NCBI RefSeq assembly: GCF_014174515.1
Contig: NZ_JACJUG010000028.1
Location: 1-60,377, forward strand
Origin: Mitsuaria sp. WAJ17
Lineage (GTDB): Bacteria; Pseudomonadota; Gammaproteobacteria; Burkholderiales; Burkholderiaceae_C
DNA: 60,377 nt
Direction: 5' to 3'
Position 1 is the first letter of the stretch. Every line of letters begins with the position of its first letter. The notes beneath the pieces were generated by a model. The model worked only from the letters and a program-made list of their open reading frames with translations, did no database searches and was not told the DNA's origin. Both the position numbers and the translations under genes were made by a program. Below, in pieces: positions 44,821 through 52,218 of this stretch.

Positions 44821-45645
44821 ATGACTTCCATGAGCACGCGCTCTCAAGACCTTCAAGACTTCCACGCCCTGCATGCCCCCGGCCAGCTGCTGATCCTGGC
44901 CAATGTCTGGGACGCCGGCAGCGCCGTGCTCGCCCGGCAGGCCGGCGCCCGCGCCCTGGCCACCAGCAGCGCGGCCCTGGCCTGGTCCCTGGGCCATGCC
45001 GATGGCGGGCTGCTGCCCCGCGAGGAGCTGCTGGGCGCCGTGGCGCGCATCCAGCGCGTCAGCCCTCTGCCCCTCAGTGTGGACATCGAGAACGGCTACA
45101 GCGACGACCCCGGCATCGTGCTCGAGCTGGTCCAGGCGCTGCTGGCGCTGGGCGTCGCCGGCATCAACCTGGAAGACGGTCAGCAGCCCGCCGAGCTGAT
45201 GGAAGCCAAGCTGCGTACCCTGCGCGAGGCCCTGCCCCGGCCGGGCCTGTTCATCAATGCCCGCATCGACACCTACCTGCTGCGCCGCCAGCCCGCCGAG
45301 GCGCTGGAGGACGAGGCCCGCTCGCGGATGGCGCGTTACACGGCCGCCGGTGCCGACGGCCTCTTCCTGCCCGGCCTCGCCGACCTGGACGTGGCCCGCC
45401 GCCTGGCCGGGGCGGCAGCGCTGCCGCTGAACCTGATGAGCTGGCCCGGCCTGCCCGGCGCCGAGGCCCTGCGCGCGGCCGGTGTGCGCCGCCTGAGCGC
45501 GGGCGCATCGCTGTTCAAGTCCTGCTATGGCGCGCTGCTGGATGGCATGACGGCCCTGCACCGGCACGGCGAGTTCCAGGCCTGGGCACAGCCGCTGGAC
45601 TATGCCCGGACCAATGCCTGGATGGACGAGGCCCGAAGCGCCTGA
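44821..45645 (+). CDS. Isocitrate lyase / phosphoenolpyruvate mutase family protein
   Basis: This 274-residue TIM-barrel protein has the family blocks NVWDAGSA, ATSSAALAWSLGHADG, SVDIENGYSDDP (metal-binding acidic residues) and GINLEDG. It lacks the K-K-C-G-H loop of true isocitrate and methylisocitrate lyases and belongs to the short subgroup found in many bacteria with unproven substrate. An oxaloacetate-decarboxylase-like or C-C lyase reaction on a small 2-oxo acid is possible. An ATG at 44830 is an alternative start. It stands alone on its strand; the next plus-strand gene is at 46256. Confidence 0.85.
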   Translation: MTSMSTRSQDLQDFHALHAPGQLLILANVWDAGSAVLARQAGARALATSSAALAWSLGHADGGLLPREELLGAVARIQRVSPLPLSVDIENGYSDDPGIVLELVQALLALGVAGINLEDGQQPAELMEAKLRTLREALPRPGLFINARIDTYLLRRQPAEALEDEARSRMARYTAAGADGLFLPGLADLDVARRLAGAAALPLNLMSWPGLPGAEALRAAGVRRLSAGASLFKSCYGALLDGMTALHRHGEFQAWAQPLDYARTNAWMDEARSA

Positions 45646-45684
45646 GGTGCCCGCCGGAGCGGCGCACAGGCAAGGCCCGGGGGC

Positions 45685-46149
45685 TCAGGGCCCGGCCAGC
45701 TCGAACAGAAACTCCAGCTCCTCGTCGCCGTAACGGTCCCGACGGCCGGTGGGCCGCCAGCCCAGGTGGCGGTAGAAGCCGGGGGAACGCAGCGTCGGAT
45801 CGCTGGCGCAGCCCAGGAAGAGCCGCTGGTGGCCACGAGCCCGCAGGTCCGTCATCAGGCACTGCAGCAGGCGGCGGCCCAGGCCCTGGCCCTCATAGGC
45901 GGGCAGCAGGGCCAGCACCACGACCTCACCGCTGGCGACGTTGCCAAAGGCATAGCCGGCCATCTGCCCGCCCTGCCAGGCGACATATCCGATCAGCTCG
46001 CCGCGCCGGACCTCGCCGGACCAGGACTCCACGGTGATGCCCAGGGCCGCCAGGCGCTCGGCCGGGACGGCGTTCTCGCGGGTGCGGCCGCGCAACTCGA
46101 CGCAGGCGGCGATGTCTTCCGGCCGGGCCGGGTGCAGAAGGATGTCCAT
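45685..46149 (-). CDS. GNAT family N-acetyltransferase
   Basis: This 154-residue protein has the GNAT acetyl-CoA loop LPAYEGQGLGRRLLQCLM near residues 80-97 and the usual ending block SPGFYRHLGWRPTGRR. The substrate is unknown. The ATG at 46149 opens the first strand (MDILLHPARPEDIAACVELR). It is divergent from the DUF1579 gene at 46256, with about 106 bases between, and converges on the PEP-mutase-like gene. Confidence 0.88.
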   Translation of the reverse strand: MDILLHPARPEDIAACVELRGRTRENAVPAERLAALGITVESWSGEVRRGELIGYVAWQGGQMAGYAFGNVASGEVVVLALLPAYEGQGLGRRLLQCLMTDLRARGHQRLFLGCASDPTLRSPGFYRHLGWRPTGRRDRYGDEELEFLFELAGP

Positions 46150-46255
46150 GGCGCTGCATTGTGCAGGCCCACCGCTGCCGCAGCCTGCTGACAGACGGTG
46201 GCAGGGGCCGGCCTTAGGCTGCGGGCCTTGCCATCCCGATTCACCCAAGACGCCC

Positions 46256-46759
46256 ATGAACCTGCCCGCCCCGATTCCCATGCGCGACGACGCCCCGAAG
46301 GACTTCGACTTCATCCACGGCCACTGGCGTGTGCGCCATCGCCGCCTGCTCAGGCGACTGCAGGGTTGCCAGGAATGGGTGGCCTTCGAAGGGCTGTCGT
46401 CCGCGCGCCCGGTGCTGGGCGGCTTCGGCAACCTGGAGGACAACCTGCTCCAGCTGCCCGAGGGCGAAGTGCGGGCCGTGGCCCTGCGTTCCTATGACGC
46501 GGCCCAGCGTCAATGGTCCATCTGGTGGCTGGATGGCCGCCTGCCTGGCCAACTGGACACCCCCGTTGTGGGCGGATTCCAGGGCCATCGCGGCGAATTC
46601 CTGGCCGAGGACCAGTTGGACGGCCGCCCTATCCGCGTGCGCTTCACCTGGCTGGCCGAGCCCGGCAAGCCGCCGCGCTGGAGCCAGGCCTTCTCGCCGG
46701 ACGGCGGCCAGACCTGGGAGGAGAACTGGACCATGGAGTTCCTGCCGCTGGCGCCCTGA
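46256..46759 (+). CDS. DUF1579-like protein
   Basis: This 167-residue soluble protein has the pattern of small lipocalin-like beta barrels: DFDFIHGHWRVRHRRLL at the start, then LRSYDAAQRQWSIWWLDGR, and it ends with SPDGGQTWEENWTMEF. These features fit DUF1579-type proteins of unknown function. No signal peptide or membrane segment is present. The ATG at 46256 precedes the conserved start. No catalytic residues can be named. Confidence 0.65.
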   Translation: MNLPAPIPMRDDAPKDFDFIHGHWRVRHRRLLRRLQGCQEWVAFEGLSSARPVLGGFGNLEDNLLQLPEGEVRAVALRSYDAAQRQWSIWWLDGRLPGQLDTPVVGGFQGHRGEFLAEDQLDGRPIRVRFTWLAEPGKPPRWSQAFSPDGGQTWEENWTMEFLPLAP

Positions 46760-46855
46760 GCGGCGCCGCAGAAAATTTATTCGCGCGGCTGAATCCTTTG
46801 GCGACTTCCCTGCCTCTTGTCCCGGGTCATCCACTGCCAGCCCGGGAGGCTGTCC

Positions 46856-47071
46856 ATGTTCTATCTGAAACGCAATGTGCCCGCGGTTGAACGCATCGCA
46901 CGCCTGGCGGGCGCCACCTTGCTGGCCCTGGCGGCCGGCTTCGCCGGACTCGGCCCGGCCTGGGCCTGGCTGCTGGGCGGCTCGGCCCTGGGCCTGGCGC
47001 TCACCGCCCTGCTGGGCTTTTGCCCGGCCTGCGCGATGATGGGGCGCCGCCCCCTGGACCGTCAGCCATGA
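46856..47071 (+). CDS. DUF2892 (YgaP-like) small inner-membrane protein
   Basis: This 71-residue protein begins MFYLKRNVPAVERIARLAGA, then has two short hydrophobic helices separated by a GPAW turn, and ends GFCPACAMMGRR, the DUF2892 pattern. It is an integral inner-membrane protein. GGGAGG precedes the ATG at good distance. Its last codons overlap the first codon of the ECF sigma factor gene (ATGA), so the two are translated together. It might tether or tune that sigma factor, but this is inference. Confidence 0.82.
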   Translation: MFYLKRNVPAVERIARLAGATLLALAAGFAGLGPAWAWLLGGSALGLALTALLGFCPACAMMGRRPLDRQP

Positions 47072-47643
47072 ATCCTGCCCATGCCCCCCTGGTCGAGGCC
47101 GCCCGCGCGGGAAACCCCCAGGCCCTGGATGAACTGCTGCGCCGCTGCCAGCCAGACCTGCGGCGCTTTGCCCGGCGCAGCTGTGCCAGCACCGAGGACG
47201 CCGAGGACGCCGTGCAGCTGGCCCTGTGGCAGCTGCACCGGCGCATCGGCACCCTGCGCACGGTGGCGACCTTCACCACCTGGCTGTTCCGCATCGTCGA
47301 GCGTGAATGCTGGCGGCTGCTGCGCGGCCACCCGCGCCACGTGCCCCTGGACGAGCTGGCCGCGCAGGACCACCCCGAAGCACCCGCCCTGCCCCTGGAC
47401 CTGCGCCGGGACCTGGTCCGCGCCCTGCAGGCCCTGAGCCCGCCCTACCGTGAGGTGCTGCTGCTGCGCGATGTGCATGAGCTCAGCGGCCCCGAGGTGG
47501 CCGCCGAGCTGGGTCTGAGCCTGGAAGCGGTGAAGAGCCGACTGCACCGGGCCCGCGCCCAGGTGCGCGAGCGTCTGCTGGGCAGCGGCTACTGGCTGAA
47601 GGATGGGGGACCGGAAGCGGCGGCTCCGCCCCCGCCTGCCTGA
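47068..47643 (+). CDS. ECF-type RNA polymerase sigma factor
   Basis: This 191-residue protein has sigma region 2 (about 10-85: EDAEDAVQLALWQLHRRIGT, TFTTWLFRIVERECWRLLRG) and region 4 (about 112-170: LSPPYREVLLLRDVHELSGP followed by the HTH GLSLEAVKSRLHRAR), with a short Pro-rich tail. It should direct transcription of an envelope or stress regulon. No classical anti-sigma gene is next to it; the partner is the DUF2892 gene that overlaps its start by 4 bases. It converges on the SDR gene with 6 bases between. Confidence 0.9.
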   Translation: MNPAHAPLVEAARAGNPQALDELLRRCQPDLRRFARRSCASTEDAEDAVQLALWQLHRRIGTLRTVATFTTWLFRIVERECWRLLRGHPRHVPLDELAAQDHPEAPALPLDLRRDLVRALQALSPPYREVLLLRDVHELSGPEVAAELGLSLEAVKSRLHRARAQVRERLLGSGYWLKDGGPEAAAPPPPA

Positions 47644-47649
47644 GGCACC

Positions 47650-48420
47650 TCAGAGGAACATGCCGCCCGAGGCCTCGATGCGCTGGCCGGTGATCCAGGC
47701 CGCACCCGGCTGCATCAGGGCGGCCACGGCACCGCCGATGTCCTCGGCCTCGCCCACCCGCCCCAGGGCCGTGACCGAGGCCAGGTAGGCATTGAGCTGG
47801 GCGTTGTCACGCACCGCGCCGCCGCCGAAATCGGTGGCGATGGCGCCGGGAGCCAGGGTGTTGACGCGGATGCCGCGCGCCGCCAGCTCCCTGGCCTGGT
47901 AGCGGCTCATCACCTCCACCGCCCCCTTCATCGCGGCATAGCCTGCGTAGCCCGGCACGGTGAAGCGGGTCAGACCGCTGGAGATGTTGAGCAGGCGGGC
48001 ACCGTCTGACAGCAGAGGCAGCAGAGCCTGAGTCAGGAAGAAGGGGCCCTGCAGGTGAAGGCGCCACATCTGCTCCATCTGGACCGGCGTGGTCTCGACC
48101 ACGCTGGCATGCAGGCCGGCTCCGGCGTTGTTGACCAGGCCGTCAAGCTGCTCTCGACCCCAGTCGGCCAGCTGCGCCTTCAGGGCCTGGACGAAGGCCG
48201 GGAAGCCGTCGATCTGCGCCATCTCCAGCGGCAGCGCGGCGGCGCGGCGGCCGAGTGTCTGGATCTGCGCCACCACGGCCTGCGCGCCCGCGATCGACTC
48301 GCGGTAGGTGATCAACACGTCGTGGCCGCTGCGGGCCAGCGCCAGGGCCATGGCGGCGCCCAGGCCACGGCTGCCGCCGGTGATCAGGGTGAGGGGGGAG
48401 GTTGGAGTGGGCTTGTTCAT
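47650..48420 (-). CDS. Short-chain dehydrogenase/reductase (SDR)
   Basis: This 256-residue Rossmann enzyme has the NAD(P) motif TGGSRGLG (about 13-20), the NNAG motif, a catalytic Ser in LNISSGL and the active pair Tyr-x3-Lys in GYAAMKGA. Its substrate is not known. The ATG at 48420 was chosen; an upstream start at 48435 is possible. It is divergent from a LysR gene with a 95-base gap that contains a 31-base inverted repeat, so it is probably a target of that regulator. Confidence 0.9.
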   Translation of the reverse strand: MNKPTPTSPLTLITGGSRGLGAAMALALARSGHDVLITYRESIAGAQAVVAQIQTLGRRAAALPLEMAQIDGFPAFVQALKAQLADWGREQLDGLVNNAGAGLHASVVETTPVQMEQMWRLHLQGPFFLTQALLPLLSDGARLLNISSGLTRFTVPGYAGYAAMKGAVEVMSRYQARELAARGIRVNTLAPGAIATDFGGGAVRDNAQLNAYLASVTALGRVGEAEDIGGAVAALMQPGAAWITGQRIEASGGMFL

Positions 48421-48453
48421 GGCGAGGTCCTGCATCGGTTGAGGGATGTCTTC

Positions 48454-48484
48454 ACTTTATTGATCGGCCCATTGCGCATAAAGT
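48454..48484. promoter_or_regulatory. Long inverted repeat in the SDR/LysR divergent gap
   Basis: ACTTTAT (48454-48460) and ATAAAGT (48478-48484) are perfect 7-base arms around a 17-base spacer. The site lies in the AT-rich gap between the divergent SDR and LysR genes, where a LysR protein usually binds to control both. Some of the arms may also be parts of -10 elements. Confidence 0.5.
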
Positions 48485-48515
48485 CAGTCAAATTGAATTG
48501 AATGTTCCAGAATTC

Positions 48516-49454
48516 ATGAACAACAGCCGCGAACTCGACCTCTCTTCGCTCCGTGTCTTCGTGCGCGTGGCCGAGCTGGCGCATTTCAGCCGGGCGGCCG
48601 AGGGACTGGGCCTGCCCAAGGCGCGGGTGAGCCAGATCGTCGGCGAGCTGGAGTCGCGTCTGGGCACACGGCTGCTGCAGCGCACCACCCGCCGAGTCAG
48701 CCTGACGCCGGACGGCAGCCTGCTGTTGGAACGCGCCCGCGCCCTGCTGGACGAGGCCGCCGAGATGGCCACCCTGTTCCAGCAGGAAGGCGAGCTCGGC
48801 GGCCGCCTGCGCGTGGACCTGCCAGTGCGCCTGGCGCTGCAGGCGGTCTTTCCCGCCCTGCCGGCCTTTCTGGACGCACACCCGGGCCTGCAGCTGGAGC
48901 TGAGCTGCACCGATCGCCGGGTCGATCTGATCGAGGAAGGCGTGGACGCCGTGCTGCGCATCGGCCCCGTGCATGACACCAGCCTGGTGGCGCGGCCCCT
49001 GGGCCATCTGCCCATGGTCAACGTGGCCAGCCCGGCCTATCTGGATCGCCGCGGTCGCCCCCAGACGCCCGAGGACCTTCGCCGGCAAGGGCATGCCCTG
49101 GTGCACTACAGCCAGACCTTTGCCGAGCGCGAGGCCGTCTTCGAGTGGCAGGACGCGGGCGGTCTCCTGCAGCACCTGGCCCTGCCTTGGCGGGTGTCCG
49201 TCAACAACACCGACGCCTTCGAGGCCGCGGCCCTGGCCGGCGCGGGCATCGTTCAGCTGCCGATCACCGGCGTGCGCGAGGCCCTGGCCCAGGGCCGACT
49301 GGAGCGCCTGCTGCCCGGATTCGAGGCCCCGCGCCTGCCCATCACCCTGCTGCGCAGCGCGCGCCGGCACACGCCGCGGCGGGTGCGGGTGTTCATGGAC
49401 TGGCTGGCGCAGGCCCTGGACACCGCGCTGGCCCAGGCGTGCAGGCCGCTGTGA
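48516..49454 (+). CDS. LysR-family regulator, divergent from the SDR gene
   Basis: This 312-residue protein has an N-terminal HTH (about 9-65: LSSLRVFVRVAELAHFSRAA, then LPKARVSQIVGELESRLGTR) and the CrgA-like effector domain (GRLRVDLP, DRRVDLIEEGVDAVLRIGP). It probably regulates the SDR gene on the other side of the gap. The ATG at 48516 was chosen because upstream codons enter the gap. It converges on the binding-protein gene at 49467 with 12 bases between. Confidence 0.9.
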   Translation: MNNSRELDLSSLRVFVRVAELAHFSRAAEGLGLPKARVSQIVGELESRLGTRLLQRTTRRVSLTPDGSLLLERARALLDEAAEMATLFQQEGELGGRLRVDLPVRLALQAVFPALPAFLDAHPGLQLELSCTDRRVDLIEEGVDAVLRIGPVHDTSLVARPLGHLPMVNVASPAYLDRRGRPQTPEDLRRQGHALVHYSQTFAEREAVFEWQDAGGLLQHLALPWRVSVNNTDAFEAAALAGAGIVQLPITGVREALAQGRLERLLPGFEAPRLPITLLRSARRHTPRRVRVFMDWLAQALDTALAQACRPL

Positions 49455-49466
49455 AATCCCCCGGCC

Positions 49467-50249
49467 TCAGACGCCGTACTGCCGCCGCAGCGCGTCCAGC
49501 CGCCCCTGCCGGCGCAGCTGCTCCAGCGCGTCCTGCAGTTGCTGCGCCAGGGCACGGGCCCCGGGGACCACGCCGAACCAGTAGGCGCCCTCGCCGTCCA
49601 GCTCCTGGAGAGGCTTCAGCACCTCGGTGCCCAGGCCCAACTGGCGGACCGCCCAGGCCGCCGCCAGTTCGTTCATGGCCAGGAACTCGGCCCGGCCGGC
49701 CACCAGCATGCGCAGCGCCGTCGTGTAGTTGACGGAGACCTGCAGCTGCGCCGGCGACACATGGAACTCCTCCAGCAGCTTGCGATGCGTGGCCGTGCCT
49801 TTGTTGACCACCACCTGCGCCGAGCCCAGTCGGGACCAGCCTCGGAATTCCAGCTCGCTGCGTTGGGCCAGGCGGTAGAGCATCACCCGGCGGCGCAGCA
49901 CGGGGCCGATCCAGAGGTACATGTCCTCGCGCTCGGGCAGGCGCACCAGGGGGAAGGCCACCACGCCCGGCCCCAGCATGGTTGCCTGCTGCAAGCGCAG
50001 GAAGGGCTGGATCTCCACCCAGCCGGGCAGGCCCAGCTGGGCGGCCATCTCCCGGAAGAGATCGACGAAGAGGCCGTGGACCCGCCCGCCTTCCTCGAAA
50101 CTCAGGGGCGGCAGCGAGTTCGCGTAGCCCAGCAGCTGGTCCAGGCCCAGGGGCGAGGGAGCGGACCAGGCCGGCGCCGCCACGACGCCCGCCCCCAGGA
50201 CGGCCTGGAGACACTGGCGGCGAGAGAGGGGCCGGTCTGACGAGCGCAT
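49467..50249 (-). CDS. Periplasmic solute-binding-like protein (SBP family 3 type), no transporter nearby
   Basis: This 260-residue protein has a Tat-like signal (SRRQCLQAVLGAGVVAAPAW, cleaved after WSA). The body follows small family 3 binding proteins: LSFEEGGRVHGLFVDLFREM at the start, VVVNKGTATHRKLLEEFHVS in the second lobe and DALRRQYGV at the end. There is no permease or ATPase gene near. It is divergent from moaA, with about 176 bases between. The ligand is unknown. Confidence 0.78.
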   Translation of the reverse strand: MRSSDRPLSRRQCLQAVLGAGVVAAPAWSAPSPLGLDQLLGYANSLPPLSFEEGGRVHGLFVDLFREMAAQLGLPGWVEIQPFLRLQQATMLGPGVVAFPLVRLPEREDMYLWIGPVLRRRVMLYRLAQRSELEFRGWSRLGSAQVVVNKGTATHRKLLEEFHVSPAQLQVSVNYTTALRMLVAGRAEFLAMNELAAAWAVRQLGLGTEVLKPLQELDGEGAYWFGVVPGARALAQQLQDALEQLRRQGRLDALRRQYGV

Positions 50250-50359
50250 GCGGCCATGATCCGGCCCAGCCCCTCACGAAGCTGACGGCGCCGGCCGAAG
50301 CGCCCTGCATTCGTGATTTGTCACCGCCGGCACCCGCACCGGCAGGCCTAGCGCGGGCC

Positions 50360-50373
50360 TTGACCTTGCTCAA
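50360..50373. promoter_or_regulatory. FNR/ANR-like box upstream of moaA
   Basis: TTGACCTTGCTCAA matches the core TTGA-N6-TCAA of FNR-family sites, with symmetric outer halves and weaker inner bases. It is 52 bases before the moaA ATG, a distance that fits activation. moa genes are FNR-linked in other bacteria. Which CRP/FNR protein would bind here is unknown. Confidence 0.5.
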
Positions 50374-50425
50374 GCCCATTGCCCTTCCCCCGGCGACCAC
50401 CGGCGGCGCGCGGCACAATGGCACC

Positions 50426-51562
50426 ATGTCCGAACGCGTGATCCCCCTGCTGGACCAGCGCCAGCGCTCCCCGGTGCCGCCCCGCCCGGCCGGGATCGCC
50501 CTGCCCGAGCCGGGCACCGCCTTGCTGGACGCCCGCGGGCGCCCCTTGCGCGACCTCCGCATCTCGGTGACGGACCGCTGCAACTTCCGCTGCAGCTACT
50601 GCATGCCGAAAGAGGTTTTCGACCACTACCACCCCTTCCTCTCGCACGGCGAGCTGCTGAGCTTCGAGGAGATCACCCGGCTGGCTGGCGTCTTCGTGCG
50701 CCTTGGGGTGCAGAAGCTGCGGCTGACGGGCGGCGAGCCCCTGCTGCGCAAGCATGTGGAGCGCCTGGTCGAGTTGCTGGCGCCCCTGCGCACGCCGCAA
50801 GGGCAGCCCCTGGACCTCACGCTGACGACCAACGGCTCCCTGCTGGCCCGCAAGGCCCGCGCCCTGAAGGACGCCGGCCTGCAACGGGTCACGGTGAGCC
50901 TGGACGCCTTGGACGACGCCATCTTCCAGCGCATGAACGACGTCGGTTTCCCGGTGGGCGAGGTGCTGGCGGGCATCGAGGCCGCGCAATCCGTGGGCCT
51001 GGGGCCCATCAAGGTGAACATGGTGGTCAAGCGCGGCACCAACGAGGACCAGATCCTGCCCCTGGCCCGGCATTTCAGGGGCACGGGCGTGGTCCTGCGC
51101 TTCATCGAGTACATGGACGTGGGCGCCAGCAACGGCTGGCGCATGGACGAGGTCCTGCCCTCGGCCCAGGTGCTGGCGAGGCTGCGCGAGCATTGGGAGA
51201 TGGTGCCTCTGTCGGCCAGCGCGCCGGGCGAGACCGCCGAGCGCTGGGCCTATGCCGACGGCAAGGGCGAGATCGGCCTGATCTCCAGCGTCACCCAGGC
51301 CTTCTGCGGGGACTGCAACCGCGCGCGACTCTCCACCGAGGGCCAGCTCTACACCTGTCTCTTCGCCAGCGGCGGCCACGACCTGCGTGCCCTGCTGCGG
51401 GGCGAGCGCGGGCATGCAGCCCTGGACGACGAGTCCCTGGTCGCCACCCTGGCCGCCTTGTGGAACCGCCGGGCGGACCGCTATTCCGAGCTGCGCTCCG
51501 AGCTGATGGCCGAGCCGGGGAGTGGGCAGCGGCGCATCGAGATGCACTACATCGGAGGGTGA
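50426..51562 (+). CDS. moaA: GTP 3',8-cyclase MoaA (molybdenum cofactor biosynthesis)
   Basis: This 378-residue radical SAM enzyme has the N-terminal cluster motif CNFRCSYC (Cys52, 56, 59), the C-terminal second-cluster motif FCGDCNRARLS with distal Cys in YTCLF, and the C-terminal Gly-Gly tail (HYIGG) needed for catalysis. It makes 3',8-cH2GTP, the first step of molybdopterin. No long structured leader like the Moco riboswitch is seen in the short gap. mobA is about 0.6 kb downstream, and the molybdenum formate dehydrogenase is about 10 kb upstream. Confidence 0.95.
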   Translation: MSERVIPLLDQRQRSPVPPRPAGIALPEPGTALLDARGRPLRDLRISVTDRCNFRCSYCMPKEVFDHYHPFLSHGELLSFEEITRLAGVFVRLGVQKLRLTGGEPLLRKHVERLVELLAPLRTPQGQPLDLTLTTNGSLLARKARALKDAGLQRVTVSLDALDDAIFQRMNDVGFPVGEVLAGIEAAQSVGLGPIKVNMVVKRGTNEDQILPLARHFRGTGVVLRFIEYMDVGASNGWRMDEVLPSAQVLARLREHWEMVPLSASAPGETAERWAYADGKGEIGLISSVTQAFCGDCNRARLSTEGQLYTCLFASGGHDLRALLRGERGHAALDDESLVATLAALWNRRADRYSELRSELMAEPGSGQRRIEMHYIGG

Positions 51563-51570
51563 ATGGCCCC

Positions 51571-51640
51571 CCCCCTACCGGCTTCGCCAGCCCCCCCGAG
51601 GGGGCACGGCCGTAGGACCGGCAAAGCCGGATCCTCGGCC
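51571..51640. repeat. Dispersed GC-rich hairpin repeat, copy 3
   Basis: This copy starts CCCCCTACCGGCTTCGCC and continues with CCCCCGAGGGGG and GGACCGGCAAAGCCGGATCC, then CTCGGCC. It shares layout and core with the copies at 6158 and 8972 but has diverged. It begins 8 bases after the moaA stop and could shield or end the moaA transcript. The 302 bases between moaA and the next gene hold only this and the following repeat. Confidence 0.75.
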
Positions 51641-51670
51641 GTCGTGCCTGAGGGCCCGCTGGCGCGGCCC
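51614..51670. repeat. 57-bp direct repeat, first copy
   Basis: This stretch recurs at 51734-51790 with one mismatch (G51641 against C51761). The spacing is exactly 120 bases. It begins with the GGACCGGCAAAGCCGGATCC hairpin core of the dispersed family and extends into GAGGGCCCGCTGGCGCGGCC, which is not in copies 1 and 2. Confidence 0.85.
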
Positions 51671-51733
51671 GGCTGGCTGACGGGCGCTGCAGGGAGATTC
51701 GGCCCGGTCAGGGACGCACAGAGCGGGACCCGC

Positions 51734-51790
51734 AGGACCGGCAAAGCCGGATCCTCGGCCCTCGTGCCTGAGGGCCCGCTGGCGCGGCCC
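51734..51790. repeat. 57-bp direct repeat, second copy
   Basis: This is the second copy of the block at 51614-51670, 120 bases downstream, 56 of 57 bases the same. Its hairpin core is intact. It lacks the CCCCCTACC head of the dispersed element. It lies between moaA and the small membrane protein gene. Confidence 0.85.
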
Positions 51791-51864
51791 TGTCCAGGGC
51801 GGCGTGTACAGATCGGCAAGCTTCTTGTCCCGGGCATTCGGGGCTGATTGACATCGAGACCGCC

Positions 51865-52218
51865 ATGCCCCCCTCACCTCCCGAGCATTTCCACGAAGCC
51901 CTCACGGGCTGGTTCACGCCACCGGTGCGGCGGCGGGCGCTGCTGCTGACGGCGCTGAGCTTCGTGGTGCCCTGGCTGCTGGGGGCCTGGATCAAGCTGG
52001 GGCAGCAACCGGGGCTGCACAACGACGCCGAACGCCAGCAGCTGCTGGTGGACTACATGGTGACGGGCGCCATCCTCTTCTGCCTCAGCATGGTGCTGAC
52101 CTGGCTGATCGGGACCTGGATCCTGGCTGTGATGAAGGGCCGCCAGCTGCTGGGCGATGACTTTCCTGAAGAGACGCATCGGCCCAGCCCCGCCGATGAC
52201 CGGGTGCGCCGTGGCTGA
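51865..52218 (+). CDS. Small two-helix membrane protein of unknown function
   Basis: This 117-residue protein has two clear membrane helices (about 24-45: ALLLTALSFVVPWLLGAWI; about 65-90: VTGAILFCLSMVLTWLIGTW). A basic stretch RRR before the first suggests its N-terminus is inside. The C-terminal tail is polar and overlaps the start of mobA by 23 bases. No family was recognised. Overlap with mobA suggests co-transcription rather than shared function. Confidence 0.7.
   Translation: MPPSPPEHFHEALTGWFTPPVRRRALLLTALSFVVPWLLGAWIKLGQQPGLHNDAERQQLLVDYMVTGAILFCLSMVLTWLIGTWILAVMKGRQLLGDDFPEETHRPSPADDRVRRG

Noticed and set aside
50250..50425. Molybdenum-cofactor riboswitch before moaA
   Set aside because: The gap is short, no multi-stem leader could be drawn, and the FNR-like box takes up part of it.
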